From NCBI GenBank assembly GCA_002238425.1, contig MPMJ01000006.1, positions 1 to 64,000 on the forward strand: 64,000 nucleotides of DNA, read 5' to 3'. The translations under genes were made by a program, and so were the position numbers. Shown piece after piece: positions 10,316 to 20,120 of the stretch. Source of the stretch: SAR202 cluster bacterium bin16 (GTDB lineage: Bacteria; Chloroflexota; Dehalococcoidia; Lucifugimonadales; Australimonadaceae). The notes beneath the pieces were generated by a model, which had not been told where the DNA came from, did no database searches, and saw only the letters and a program-made list of their open reading frames with translations. Every line of letters begins with the position of its first letter. Position 1 is the first letter of the stretch.

Positions 10316-10502
10316 GGCGTTCCTTTCTCTGCGTTCGCTAGTGTCCGGACGTCGTGACGTCCGGCGCCAACGCGCCCGCAGCGCGCGCCCCTGCCCTCTT
10401 GAAGCCGGAGCGGCCGCATCGCCACAATGGCAACTGCAACGGTGCGGCTATAAGATAGCGCGTAATCGGAGCGCAGTCCAAGCACGACACGGAGGATTCG
10501 CC

Positions 10503-11807
10503 ATGCTGAGCACGGCAGACAACGAGATGCTGACGCAGGTGGGCAAGGGAACTCCCATGGGCGAGATGATGCGCCGCTACTGGCTCCCCATCATGCCCGT
10601 CGAGGAACTCGGCGGCCCTGACGGCGCCCCCCAGCGCTTCCGCCTGCTCGGCGAGGACCTCATCGTCTTCCGCGACTCCAGCGGCGACGTGGGCGTCTTC
10701 TCCGAGACGTGCCCGCACCGCGGCGCCTCGCTCTTCTTCGGACGGAACGAGGACAACGGACTGCGCTGTATCTACCACGGGTGGAAGTACGACGTCACCG
10801 GCCAGTGCGTCGACATGCCCAACGAGCCCGGCGAGAGCAACTTCAAGGACAAGATCCGCGCGTGGGCGTACCGCGGCGCGGTGCATGGGGGCGTCGTGTG
10901 GGCGTACCTCGGCGAGGGCGACCCGCCCGGACTGCCCGATTTCGAGTGGACCGCCATGCCGGAGGAGCAGCGCAACTTCTCGCTCGCGCAGCGCGCCTGC
11001 AACTGGATGCAGGGCCTCGAGGGCGACATCGACACCAGCCACCTCTTCTTCCTCCACGGCAGGCTGGACCCGGACGGCTCCGGCAACACCGGCGTCTGGC
11101 ATAACGACAAGCACCCGACGCTGGAGGTCGTTCCCACGAAGTACGGCGTCGTCTACGGCGCGAACCGCGAGGAGAACGAGGAGACCACCTACTGGCGCAT
11201 CACGCAGTTCCTCTTCCCCATCTTCACCTTCTTTCCCGCCGCCCCGGACGGCACCGTCCCTGGCCACATCTGGGTGCCGATGGACGACCACCACACGATG
11301 GTCTGGACGGTCTCCTGGCACCCCACGAAGAACGTGGCGGACAGCAGGCGGTTCGGCGTGCTTGGCAACGCGACGCACCCCGCGGGCGAATTGCTGCCGG
11401 ACACGGCCGGCGGCCTCGGACGCTTCCGCCCGCGCGCCAACAAGACGAACGACTACGAGATTGACCGCGACCTGCAACGCACCGAGACCTTCACCGGCAT
11501 CGCCACGGTCTTCCTGCAGGACCAGGCCGTCACCGAGAGCATGGGCTCCGTCCAGAACCGCAGCATCGAGCACCTCGGACGCTCGGATGGCATGATCATC
11601 CAGGTGCGCCGACGCTTGCTCAACGCGGCGAAGGCGCTCCATTACGACAACGTGACGCCCCCGTGCGTCGAGAACCCGGAGTGGTACCGCGTGCGCTCCG
11701 CCATCGGCACGCTCCCCAAGGGCGAGTCCTGGTACGAGCACATGCACGACTGGCTCTACGCCAAGGTAGACGAGCCCCCCGCGCTGGAACTCGCGGTGCC
11801 GCGCTAG
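10503..11807 (+). CDS. Rieske 2Fe-2S ring-hydroxylating oxygenase alpha subunit
   Basis: MLSTADNEMLTQVGKGTPMGEMMRRYWLPIM...CPHRGASLFFGRNEDNGLRCIYHGWKYD; intact Rieske motif. Confidence 0.92.
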   Translation: MLSTADNEMLTQVGKGTPMGEMMRRYWLPIMPVEELGGPDGAPQRFRLLGEDLIVFRDSSGDVGVFSETCPHRGASLFFGRNEDNGLRCIYHGWKYDVTGQCVDMPNEPGESNFKDKIRAWAYRGAVHGGVVWAYLGEGDPPGLPDFEWTAMPEEQRNFSLAQRACNWMQGLEGDIDTSHLFFLHGRLDPDGSGNTGVWHNDKHPTLEVVPTKYGVVYGANREENEETTYWRITQFLFPIFTFFPAAPDGTVPGHIWVPMDDHHTMVWTVSWHPTKNVADSRRFGVLGNATHPAGELLPDTAGGLGRFRPRANKTNDYEIDRDLQRTETFTGIATVFLQDQAVTESMGSVQNRSIEHLGRSDGMIIQVRRRLLNAAKALHYDNVTPPCVENPEWYRVRSAIGTLPKGESWYEHMHDWLYAKVDEPPALELAVPR

Positions 11808-11912
11808 GGCCACGTCGTTCCTGCGCAGGCAGGAACCTCATCCCTCCCTCAGGCTGCGAGATTCGCGCCTGCGCGGGAATGACGGAACCGACCCACGTAA
11901 TCGTCTCTTCAC

Positions 11913-12248
11913 CTAGCGCCGCGATGCCAGTCGCTCGACAACCAAGCGGTTCATACTGACCCCTGCTTCGGCGGCGTCCATTGCAAAGGCGCGATGGGTC
12001 TCGGGCGGGATGCGAAGGGTAAGCGTTCCGCTGTAGCGCCGGGTGGAAAGCGGCTCCGGTCCGGGAGCGCCTTCCTTGCGCAGGTCGTCCACGGAGAAGG
12101 CCACGAGGTCGCGGATGCCTGCAAACGCCTTCTCAGGGGTTTCGTCCAGATGGCTGAGCAATCCAAACTCGGCGCACGTTCCGACGTACTCCTCATCCTC
12201 TTCGGACCAGGAAACCCGATAGGTGTAGCGGTCTACCTCTTCCGTCAT
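11913..12248 (-). CDS. HicB-family antitoxin-like protein
   Basis: MTEEVDRYTYRVSWSEEDEEYVGTCAEFGLLSHLDETPEKAFAGIRDLV... with C-terminal RHH-like LTLRIPPETHRAFAMDAAEAGVSMNRLVVERLA; no adjacent HicA seen. Confidence 0.75.
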   Translation of the reverse strand: MTEEVDRYTYRVSWSEEDEEYVGTCAEFGLLSHLDETPEKAFAGIRDLVAFSVDDLRKEGAPGPEPLSTRRYSGTLTLRIPPETHRAFAMDAAEAGVSMNRLVVERLASRR

Positions 12249-12578
12249 TCTGTCCCCTCCAGTGTGTCGATGGTTGCAGTAATGCAACCAAGCGTCAAGC
12301 CGACGCGCCCGAGAGATGCTTCGACTCCGCTGCACTCCGCTCAGCATGACAACCCCACCTCCCCCACTCCCCACCCCGCGTGCGCTGCCCTGCGCACGTG
12401 CGACCTTGCGGTCGCCAGGGATTCCCGCCTGTGCGGGAAAGACGGGGCCACGCCAGGGCCGCCATTCCACGTCCCGGCCCCCTGTCCGCTCGTCCTGAGC
12501 TTGTCGAAGGATGCAGCGCCCGCTCGTGGTTCGACAGGCTCACCATGAGCGGAATATCTGTTCTTGTGATTGCCTTTA

Positions 12579-14129
12579 TCACCACACGCCCAGATGCGGC
12601 GGGAGGGTGGCGGAGTCTGCGCTGCCGTCGTCTTCGTGTTCGCGTTCGCCGGGCTGCGAGGTTCCTGCCTCCTCAGGAACGACAGAGCCGCCGTCTTCGT
12701 CTTCGTCGCGGGAGTGCGGGGGCACGGGGACGCCGACCGGCGGACGCGGGTTGAGGAGGAACGGCTCGTAGCCGGTCCAGATCTGGAGCGAGGGCGGGGT
12801 CATGAACGCGAGGGCGAGGGCGTCGGCGCGGTCGGGCGAGGGGAGGTTCTTCTTGCGCAGTTCCCGCTTGCTCTCCATCAGCACCTGGCCAGAGCTGGAG
12901 ACGTCGTAGCGCAGGGAGAGGAGTTGCGCGGCGAGCTCCTCGTCGTCCGGCAGCGCGATGAGGCGGTCGTTGATGAGGCGGCGCAGCTCCCAGAAGATCT
13001 CGGAGCGCAGGTTTGCGAAACGCGTCGGGTGCATCGCCTTGCGCCCGAACTGCACGCCCCGGACGGGCGCTTTCAATTCGCGCAAGCGGTCGACGACGCC
13101 CGCTCCGAGGCCACCCTCGTCCACGAATATCGCCTCCGCGCCGAGTTCGCGCGCCATGAGCGCGGTCTCACCGGCGACCCGCATGGTGTCGATGAGTCCG
13201 AACGACTTCATCTCAACGACGCGCTGTCCGCGGCGCGCGCAGAGCACGGACTCGTTGTCGCCGAATCGGCCGACGTCGACGCCGATGTAGAGCGGCTCGC
13301 GGGCGTCGTCCTCCTCGGTGGGCGCGCCCTCGCCGCTGGGGGCGTCCTCCCGCATCGCGTCCTCGACGGCGGCGCGTCCGACGAGCGAGTCCTCCAGCGT
13401 GTCGGGGAACTGTGCGTAGACGGCCGCGATGAACTTGGGGTGGTCGGCGCCCCATTGCAGGGCCTTGTCGGCGATGTCCTCGGCGGTGATGAGGCCGGGC
13501 CGCGCGGGCTCCTCGCCGGTGAGGTTGGGGGTTTCGTAGGCGGAGATGCGCATGTGGTGGTACTGGTGACGCTTCGCGTGGTGGGACTCGTAGAACGTGC
13601 CGGACGTGGAGAAGGCGTTGCCCGCGAGAAGCGTCCTGGATGCGTTGAGACGGACCGCGGCGTCGAAGTGGGACTCCCGGACGGCGTGGGCCTCGTCGAC
13701 GATAAGGAGGAGCTCCGGCGAGTGGAAGCCGTGGATGTTGTCCGGGTTGTTCGTAGCGAAGCCGATGGCGAACCGGTCGGGCGAGATGAAGTACTTGCCT
13801 TTGGTGAGCTTGCCGCTGAGGGCGTCTCCTGCGGCGTCGCAGACGGCGGCGAGCTCCTGCCAGAGGATCTCGCGCACCTGCCGGTTGGTGGACGAGATGA
13901 CGACGACCTTCGCCTGTGCACGCGTCTCGACCCACCAGAGGATGAGGCGTGCCAGCGCCCAGCCCTTCCCGCAGCCGTTCGCGCCCACGACGGAGACGCG
14001 GCGCGAGCCCGCGACTGCCTCGAGCATCTCGCGCTGCTTCGAGTAGGGCTCCCCCGCCGCGCCGAGGACGTTCTCGACGAACCCGGCGGGGTCGTCCCGG
14101 TACTGTGGATAGCGGACCTCGTTGTTCAT
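12579..14129 (-). CDS. Phage terminase large subunit-like protein (orphan)
   Basis: Walker A-like VVGANGCGKG, Walker B LLLIVDEAHAV, RuvC-like nuclease residues (YIGVDVGRFGDNESVL, AIFVDEGGLGAGVVDRL, SPDRADALALAF). Confidence 0.85.
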   Translation of the reverse strand: MNNEVRYPQYRDDPAGFVENVLGAAGEPYSKQREMLEAVAGSRRVSVVGANGCGKGWALARLILWWVETRAQAKVVVISSTNRQVREILWQELAAVCDAAGDALSGKLTKGKYFISPDRFAIGFATNNPDNIHGFHSPELLLIVDEAHAVRESHFDAAVRLNASRTLLAGNAFSTSGTFYESHHAKRHQYHHMRISAYETPNLTGEEPARPGLITAEDIADKALQWGADHPKFIAAVYAQFPDTLEDSLVGRAAVEDAMREDAPSGEGAPTEEDDAREPLYIGVDVGRFGDNESVLCARRGQRVVEMKSFGLIDTMRVAGETALMARELGAEAIFVDEGGLGAGVVDRLRELKAPVRGVQFGRKAMHPTRFANLRSEIFWELRRLINDRLIALPDDEELAAQLLSLRYDVSSSGQVLMESKRELRKKNLPSPDRADALALAFMTPPSLQIWTGYEPFLLNPRPPVGVPVPPHSRDEDEDGGSVVPEEAGTSQPGEREHEDDGSADSATLPPHLGVW

Positions 14130-14240
14130 GGCGTGCCTTCGTTCGCTCTTGTGCCTTCGTGATGCTGCAGGGCGGTTCCATTCGAGGAGTGGCCGGGCGG
14201 TTCGCGAACCGCCCCTACGGGAGCCTTCTCCACCGCTTAA

Positions 14241-14275
14241 CGAAAAGAGCCCCGGCCACTTGAAGGCCGGGGCTC
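14241..14275 (-). terminator. Rho-independent-type terminator
   Basis: Minus strand reads GAGCCCCGGCC-TTCAAGT-GGCCGGGGCTC-TTTTCG: 11-bp perfect stem plus U-run. Confidence 0.7.
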
Positions 14276-14528
14276 GTCCCCGTTCGTTGTGCGCGCGCCC
14301 GGTTGCACTGGTGGGGCGCGTGTTGCGTACATCATAACCGGTGGGGTGTTGGTTGTGCAACTATGAGGAGTCGCTGTGCATACGAGAACAGCTGTGACCA
14401 CATGCCGCCACACGGGCGGGTACACGAGCCCAGCCAACTATGTCAGGTGTGAGCGGAAGTTCGGCTTCGCCTAGTTTGACCGTGGCAGCCTCTCGGCCTC
14501 ACACTGGGGTCCGGAGGCTGCTCATCCT

Positions 14529-14768
14529 GTGTCTATCTGGCACGCAACGATAGTAGTAGGTGCAGCCCTGTGCGTGTCCCTGTTCACCCCCGCTGGTTAC
14601 GCTCCTGTTCTCATTGCCCTGCTCGTTGTGGCAGGGTATGGCGGCTATTCCGTCGCGAAGCGCCCCAGCGGGGTCGTGCTGCGCCGCGTGCTCACCGGCA
14701 TAGTGGTAGGTGCCTGCCTTGCCGTGTTCGCCGTGTACCTAGAGTGGGCGCGCAGGGTATCGCCATGA
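14529..14768 (+). CDS. Small predicted membrane protein
   Basis: 79 aa with three hydrophobic stretches (IVVGAALCVSLFTPAGYAPVLIALLVVAGYGGY; LTGIVVGACLAVFAVYLEW). Confidence 0.45.
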   Translation: MSIWHATIVVGAALCVSLFTPAGYAPVLIALLVVAGYGGYSVAKRPSGVVLRRVLTGIVVGACLAVFAVYLEWARRVSP

Positions 14769-15000
14769 GCGCACTGCGACCACCGAATATCTGAACGTTC
14801 AACCCTAGTTCGTCGACGGCCTGATCTCTACCGAAGGTGCCGTTTTGCCCAGCATGATGCTGAGGGACCAAGTGCCGTAAGCCAACGCGGGCGAGCGCCA
14901 AGAGGGCCTGTGCACGATGTGACATCCGCCCATTGTGCGTTCCATTCGCGCTGCCTAGCCTTGACCGCGATGCTACACTCGCAGAGGAGAGATTCAGCGC

Positions 15001-15333
15001 ATGACCACGCAACCCACAACCAGCCAGCCCCCGAGCGTTGAAGAGCGCCTGAGCAGGCTCGAAGGCGGCTATGACCGCATCGGCGACCTCGTGCAGTTAG
15101 TCGCCGGCCTCCGCACGGACATGAACGCCTTCCGCGCGGACATGAACGCGCAGTTCGAAAGCCTGCGCGCCGAGACCAATCAGCGCATCGAGAGCCTGCG
15201 CGCCGAAACCAACCAGCAGATCGAGAGCATGCGCGTCGAGATGAGCAAGAACGCCCGCACGACCTACGTCCTGCTGAGCACCTCGTGGCTCGCGCTCATG
15301 CTCACCACCGTCGGGATCAACTTCCTGACGTAG
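15001..15333 (+). CDS. Coiled-coil protein with C-terminal TM helix
   Basis: Repeating RAETNQRIESLRAETNQQIESMRVEM coiled coil followed by a hydrophobic C-terminus. Confidence 0.65.
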   Translation: MTTQPTTSQPPSVEERLSRLEGGYDRIGDLVQLVAGLRTDMNAFRADMNAQFESLRAETNQRIESLRAETNQQIESMRVEMSKNARTTYVLLSTSWLALMLTTVGINFLT

Positions 15334-15360
15334 CCTCTCCACCCAACAACGGACGAGCGC

Positions 15361-15746
15361 CAAGAGGGCCTGTAAGCCGGATTCTGTATCCCGTGCGGGG
15401 CACGGGACGGCGGCCATCTATCTGGTCCCTCCGTTGCCGGAAGGGATCGTGCGGCCTACCCGGGGACAGCAGCCGGGCGCTGCGCTCCGCAGAGCGGAGA
15501 CGTCCCCCTATTTGGCCTTGCTCCGGGTGGGGTTTGCCAGCATCCCGGCTTGCGCCGGGACCTGGTGCGCTCTTGCCGCACCGTTTCACCCTTGCCTGTC
15601 CCTCGCGTTGCCGCGAGGCCATCGGCGCTATCGTCTCTGTGGCACTTTCCGTCGCATCGCTGCGCCTGGGCGTTACCCAGCACCCTGCCCTGTGGAGTCC
15701 GGACTTTCCTCCCCGGCGACGCCGGAGCGGCCGCCCGGCCCTCTTG
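15361..15746 (-). ncRNA. rnpB: RNase P RNA (bacterial type A-like)
   Basis: Minus strand has GAGGAAAGTCCGGACTCCACAGGGCAGGGTGCTGGGTAACGCCC, GACGGAAAGTGCCACAGAGA, GGGTGAAACGG, AGATAGATGG, and 3' GATACAGAATCCGGCTTACAGGCCCTCTTG. The P1 helix CAAGAGGGCC/GGCCCTCTTG closes the ends. Confidence 0.96.
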
Positions 15747-15797
15747 ACGTGTCCAGTATACGCCCTGCGGGGGCGTGCTCGGCGTGGCGCCTCTGCC

Positions 15798-16679
15798 CTA
15801 CGCGCCATTGCCGCGGGCTGCACTCCATCGGGACTTGAAGAGGAGTTGTCCTGCCCAGCCGGCGTACTTGCCGAAGCGCGCACGGGCAACCTCGCCCAGC
15901 TGCTTGTCGCTGAGACGGGGGCTAGTGGGAAAGTAGCGGGACATGAATTCTCTTCTGATGTGGGTGTCTATCGGGAATGCTTCAGGTTTGTTCAGGGCAA
16001 ACAGGGATATGCAATCGGCGATCTTCGGCCCGATGCCACGAAGCTGCATGAGCCGTTGTCTCGCCTCAGCATAGGGAGTCTCGGATGATGAGAGCCGACT
16101 CAGGTCCAATTCGCCGCTGCAGATGAGACCGGCAGCATGCAGGATATGGCTGTGCCGTTCCAGGCCAAGCCGCATGGTACGTAGAGGTACCGGCCCTGCC
16201 TCCAGGACTCGTTCAGGGCTTGGAAACGTGTAGCGAATATCCTGACCGAGCTGTACCCGCTCTCCGAGTTCCTCGGCTATGTCCTCGAGGATCCTGCCTA
16301 TGCTCTTGACGCTGTTGTTCGCAGAGCAGATGTAGGCAACCATGCATTCCCAGGGGTCGGGCTGCCGGAGCACCCTCAGGTAGAGGTAAGCCCGCGCCAG
16401 GGCTGCCATGTCAGGGTCCCGAGAAGAAAACGTGGCGTAGATGGCATCGATGTCCTCGTGGAGGCAAAAGTAGGAGATCAGAAGGGAATCGAGGTTGGTG
16501 TGGGCGCGGTATTCGAGGGCGCCATGGTCCTGGCGAATATGAACGATGTTTCCATCGAGAACGCCTGAGTGCCATCCCTGCTCCAGCTTCCGCCAACGAA
16601 AGTCCTGGGAACCGTCGAGGACATTGGCGAGATCGAAGGGATGGAGGGTCGATGAGGGGATCGGGAGGCGGGCCTGCAT
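15798..16679 (-). CDS. ogg: OGG-type 8-oxoguanine DNA glycosylase/AP lyase
   Basis: QDFRWRKLEQGWHSGVL N-terminal domain and HhH-GPD motif LRGIGPKIADCISLFALNKPEAFPIDTHIRREF. Confidence 0.88.
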   Translation of the reverse strand: MQARLPIPSSTLHPFDLANVLDGSQDFRWRKLEQGWHSGVLDGNIVHIRQDHGALEYRAHTNLDSLLISYFCLHEDIDAIYATFSSRDPDMAALARAYLYLRVLRQPDPWECMVAYICSANNSVKSIGRILEDIAEELGERVQLGQDIRYTFPSPERVLEAGPVPLRTMRLGLERHSHILHAAGLICSGELDLSRLSSSETPYAEARQRLMQLRGIGPKIADCISLFALNKPEAFPIDTHIRREFMSRYFPTSPRLSDKQLGEVARARFGKYAGWAGQLLFKSRWSAARGNGA

Positions 16680-16842
16680 CGGAACTCCTAGAGGCTGGGT
16701 CAGGCAAGGACATTCTACTGTTCGTTGGATTCCATCGTTCCCAGACTCCGTTGCGCCAGACCTTCCCCGAGAGGATGTTGCGCGCTAAGGCGCGGGCTCG
16801 GCGTGGCGTAGTTCTTCCCACCTTCGCAGGAACAACGGGCCG

Positions 16843-18213
16843 CTAGCGGAGGGTGACCTCCGTTTTGCCGCGTTTGACGGTGACCTTCGAGACGACGGAG
16901 CGGAGGAGGTCGCGGCGCTCGGGGTCTGGGAGGTTGTCCCAGTCGTTGAGGATCTTCGTGACGTTGGCTTCGAGCCGGGCGCGGGCAGCCTTGCTGTCGC
17001 CTGCCTGCCTGACCTGCTCGCCGAGGTCCTGCTTGATGGCGCGCAACTGCTCCAGGCCGCCGCGCAGCGTCGAGAGGGACATCGTGCCGTTCGCAGCGCG
17101 CTGCACGCCCTCCATGAACTGCTTGTCGAGCGAGTGGATCGTCGTTTCACAGCGGGTCTTGTCGCCCGCGAGCCATGAGACGTCGCCGGGGTCGTCGCCG
17201 CGCTCGCCCGCGGCGAGCCGCTCGCGCACGAGGCTCACGACGTCTGCCTCCAGTTCGTCGGCCTTCATGGTGCGGTAGTCGCACTGGTTGCGGTTGATGC
17301 GCGACTGGCACTGGTAGTAGCGGTATTGGGCGCGCGCCCGCTCGCCGTCCTTCCGGCGCCATGTCTGGCGGCGGACGATGCCCATCATCCGCTTGCCGCA
17401 GTGGTGGCAGTAGAGCAGGCCTGCGAGCAGGAACACGGGCGCGGGGCGCGAGGTGCGCTGCGACGGGCTCCGCTCCAGCAGCCGGTCCTGCGCCCGGCGG
17501 AAGTGCACCGACGAGACGATGGGCTCGTAGCTGCCCGGTATGCGCATCCCGAAGCGGTGGTACGTGCCGATGTACGCCGCGTTGCGCAGGACGTCCCGCA
17601 CGGTCACGAGACTCCACCGGCGTCCGCTCCTCGTGCGGATGTTCCGCCTGTTCAGCTCCGCGGCGACCGACCGGACGCTGCCGCCGGGCTCCAGGTAGAG
17701 GCGGAAGATCGTCTTGACGACCTCCGACTCCTTCGGCGAGACGTGGAACGCGCCGTCAGCGGTGACGTAGTAGCCGTAGGGCGGCTTGCCGAGGGCAAGG
17801 CCCTTCGCGGCCTTCGCCATCATCCCCGCCCTGATGCGCGCGCTCCGCTGCGCCGCCTTGCGGGAGTTGCGGAGCGCGTTCTGCAGCGGGTCCGGCAGGT
17901 CGAGGTCGTCGCAGACCACCTTGGAGGAGAGCGCGTCCATCTCCAGCACGCGCTCCACCTGCTCTTCCAGCGTCGGGCCGAGGTGGACCGCGTCCGGCGT
18001 CACGACCAGATAGCCTTGGCGGTTCTGACGGATGAAGTCCATCATCTCCTGCCAGCCTTCGCCGCCGCCCTCGCCCTTGAGATCGGCGAACGTCCCGTGC
18101 GGGATGTGCCGCCGCGTCTCGCAGTACTCGTGGAACGCGTGCATCAGCGCCTCGCTGGCTGCGCGGGCGTTCCGGGCCTCCGTGTCCACGGTGAAATAGC
18201 CGATAGCTCGCAT
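16843..18213 (-). CDS. Serine recombinase-family protein with degenerate catalytic domain
   Basis: Recombinase domain and zinc-ribbon (GKPPYGYYVTADGAFHVSPKESEVVKTIFRLYLEPGGSVRSVAAELN...LLYCHHCGKRMMG). N-terminus reads AIGYFTVDTEAR where active enzymes have YxRVSTxxQ. Confidence 0.85.
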   Translation of the reverse strand: MRAIGYFTVDTEARNARAASEALMHAFHEYCETRRHIPHGTFADLKGEGGGEGWQEMMDFIRQNRQGYLVVTPDAVHLGPTLEEQVERVLEMDALSSKVVCDDLDLPDPLQNALRNSRKAAQRSARIRAGMMAKAAKGLALGKPPYGYYVTADGAFHVSPKESEVVKTIFRLYLEPGGSVRSVAAELNRRNIRTRSGRRWSLVTVRDVLRNAAYIGTYHRFGMRIPGSYEPIVSSVHFRRAQDRLLERSPSQRTSRPAPVFLLAGLLYCHHCGKRMMGIVRRQTWRRKDGERARAQYRYYQCQSRINRNQCDYRTMKADELEADVVSLVRERLAAGERGDDPGDVSWLAGDKTRCETTIHSLDKQFMEGVQRAANGTMSLSTLRGGLEQLRAIKQDLGEQVRQAGDSKAARARLEANVTKILNDWDNLPDPERRDLLRSVVSKVTVKRGKTEVTLR

Positions 18214-18414
18214 CGCTCTACTCCATGTTGTTTTCTTGTTCGGTTGTCTTCATGTGCCTCATTCGCACACCCCACACCGCCCCCACAGTACCCTCACCCT
18301 AGCCCTCTCCCCTTGTAGGGAGAGGGGATCAGACAATCCCACCATTCCTCGCCACTTCACCCTAACCGCGCTGAAGCGTGTTGCCCTCCCCCCCTGCAGG
18401 GAGAGGGAGCAGAA

Positions 18415-19113
18415 CTACTCCGGAAGCAGGATGCGCCCGCAGTTCGGACATCGAACCGGGGCTGAGGAGGTGCGTACCTCCTGTGCCGTGCGCATCGGGA
18501 CTCCGACGCGGCACGTGTTGCATGCGTTGTTGTGCATCTGTGCGACGGGATGCGTGTGGTTCCTGCGCACCTGTTCGTACAGCGCGACCTCCGGCGGCGG
18601 GGTCCGGGCGACCGCGTCGGCGCGCCGGCGTTCCAAGTCGGTCACTTCAGCCTCGAGCCGCTGCTTCTCGGCTGTGAGCGACTCCTGTTCCGCCGCCCAC
18701 GAGACTTTCAGCGACTCCAGCTCCTTCGCGGAGGCGTCCCTCGCGCCGCGCGCCGTGTCCAACTCCACCATCACTTCGAGGAGCGAGTCCTCCTCGTGGC
18801 CCCGCTGCCGCTTGAGCATGTTGACGTCGGCCTGGAGGTCCTGCAGTTCGCGGGGGTTCACGACCACGCCGCTGTAGAGCCTCTTCTCGGCGGCGTCCAC
18901 GCGCTCGGTGAAACCGGCGATGACAGAGTCGAACTCCTGCTGGCGGGAGAGTGCCGAGTCGACGTCCGTCTGCTCCGACGCCAGGCGCTGGGTCAGCGTG
19001 CGTATCGCCGAGTCGTCGCCGAGGAGCGGCGCGATCTCGGCCAGCCTCGCACGGCGGACGACAAGCTCACCGTCCACGGATTGCAGCGCGAGCAGTTCAC
19101 GGGTCGCGGGCAT
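18415..19113 (-). CDS. Coiled-coil C4-type zinc-ribbon protein (DUF164/CT398-like)
   Basis: Long coiled coil then CNTCRVGVPMRTAQEVRTSSAPVRCPNCGRILLPE. Confidence 0.85.
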   Translation of the reverse strand: MPATRELLALQSVDGELVVRRARLAEIAPLLGDDSAIRTLTQRLASEQTDVDSALSRQQEFDSVIAGFTERVDAAEKRLYSGVVVNPRELQDLQADVNMLKRQRGHEEDSLLEVMVELDTARGARDASAKELESLKVSWAAEQESLTAEKQRLEAEVTDLERRRADAVARTPPPEVALYEQVRRNHTHPVAQMHNNACNTCRVGVPMRTAQEVRTSSAPVRCPNCGRILLPE

Positions 19114-19400
19114 GGGGCAATTCTAGGGAGCGGGAACCTGCCCGTACATGAAAAAGGGATGCGCGTTAGGGGCTAACGCAAGTGGGGGTGCGTGTCATCC
19201 TGAGCCCTTCGGCAAGCTCAGGACAGGCTCTGTCGAAGGATCTCTCTGGAAGACGCCTCGTTCTCCACGGACGTTCCCCGAGAGATTCCTCGGCTCCGCT
19301 GCTCTCCGCTCGGAATGACAACTAAAGGGTGCGCTGCGCTCCGGCTCGGAATGGCAAATAAAGGGTGCGCTGCACCCCGCTCGGGATGACAAGTCGCCCG

Positions 19401-20078
19401 CTAACGGGCGCGCCAGGCGATGCCCAGCTCGGCGCCGAGCGCCGTGGCCACGACGTACGCGGCCTCCTTCAGTTCCGGCGCACGCTCCGGCTGCGGTGCG
19501 CTCCCGAGGAGCGCGGCCAGCGAGGTCACCGGCCTGTCGCCGATGCCGCAGGGGACGATGGGCTCGTACGCGCGGAGGTCGGTGGCGACGTTCAGGGCGA
19601 AGCCGTGCATCGTGACGCCGCGCGAGACCTTCACGCCAATCGCCGCGATCTTCCCCGCGCCTGTCCACACGCCCGTCAGCCCTTCCTCGCGATGCGCGAG
19701 GACGCCGTACTCGGCCAGCGAGGCGATCAGGGCGCTCTCTACCGCCGCGACGTACCGCTTCGGTCCCAGGCCAAGCTCGGTGAGCGACACGATGGGGTAG
19801 CCCACGAGCTGCCCGGGCCCGTGGTACGTCGTCTGCCCGCCCCTGTCGGTCTCGACAAGCGGGGCGTCGAGCTGCGCGAGCACGTCCTCCGACACGGAGC
19901 GCCGTCCTGCGGTGTAGACCGGCGCGTGGCCCATCAGCAGCAGCGTGTTGCCGCGCTCGCCGGCAACCCGCTCTTCGAGCAGCTCGCGCTGGAGGCCCCA
20001 CGCCCACGCGTAGTCGATGCCCTCGCCGAGCCAGTGGACCTCGCCGTGGTGTGGTGTCATCTCAGAAACCACCGTCAT
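19401..20078 (-). CDS. lipB: Lipoyl(octanoyl) transferase
   Basis: NTLLLMGHAPVYTAGRR...DRGGQTTYHGPGQLVGYPIVSL...GLTGVWTGAGKIAAIGVKVSRGVTMHGFALNV. Confidence 0.95.
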   Translation of the reverse strand: MTVVSEMTPHHGEVHWLGEGIDYAWAWGLQRELLEERVAGERGNTLLLMGHAPVYTAGRRSVSEDVLAQLDAPLVETDRGGQTTYHGPGQLVGYPIVSLTELGLGPKRYVAAVESALIASLAEYGVLAHREEGLTGVWTGAGKIAAIGVKVSRGVTMHGFALNVATDLRAYEPIVPCGIGDRPVTSLAALLGSAPQPERAPELKEAAYVVATALGAELGIAWRAR

Positions 20079-20120
20079 CCAGGGGTAGACGTCGGAGCAG
20101 TGATTGCTCGTAAATGAAGA

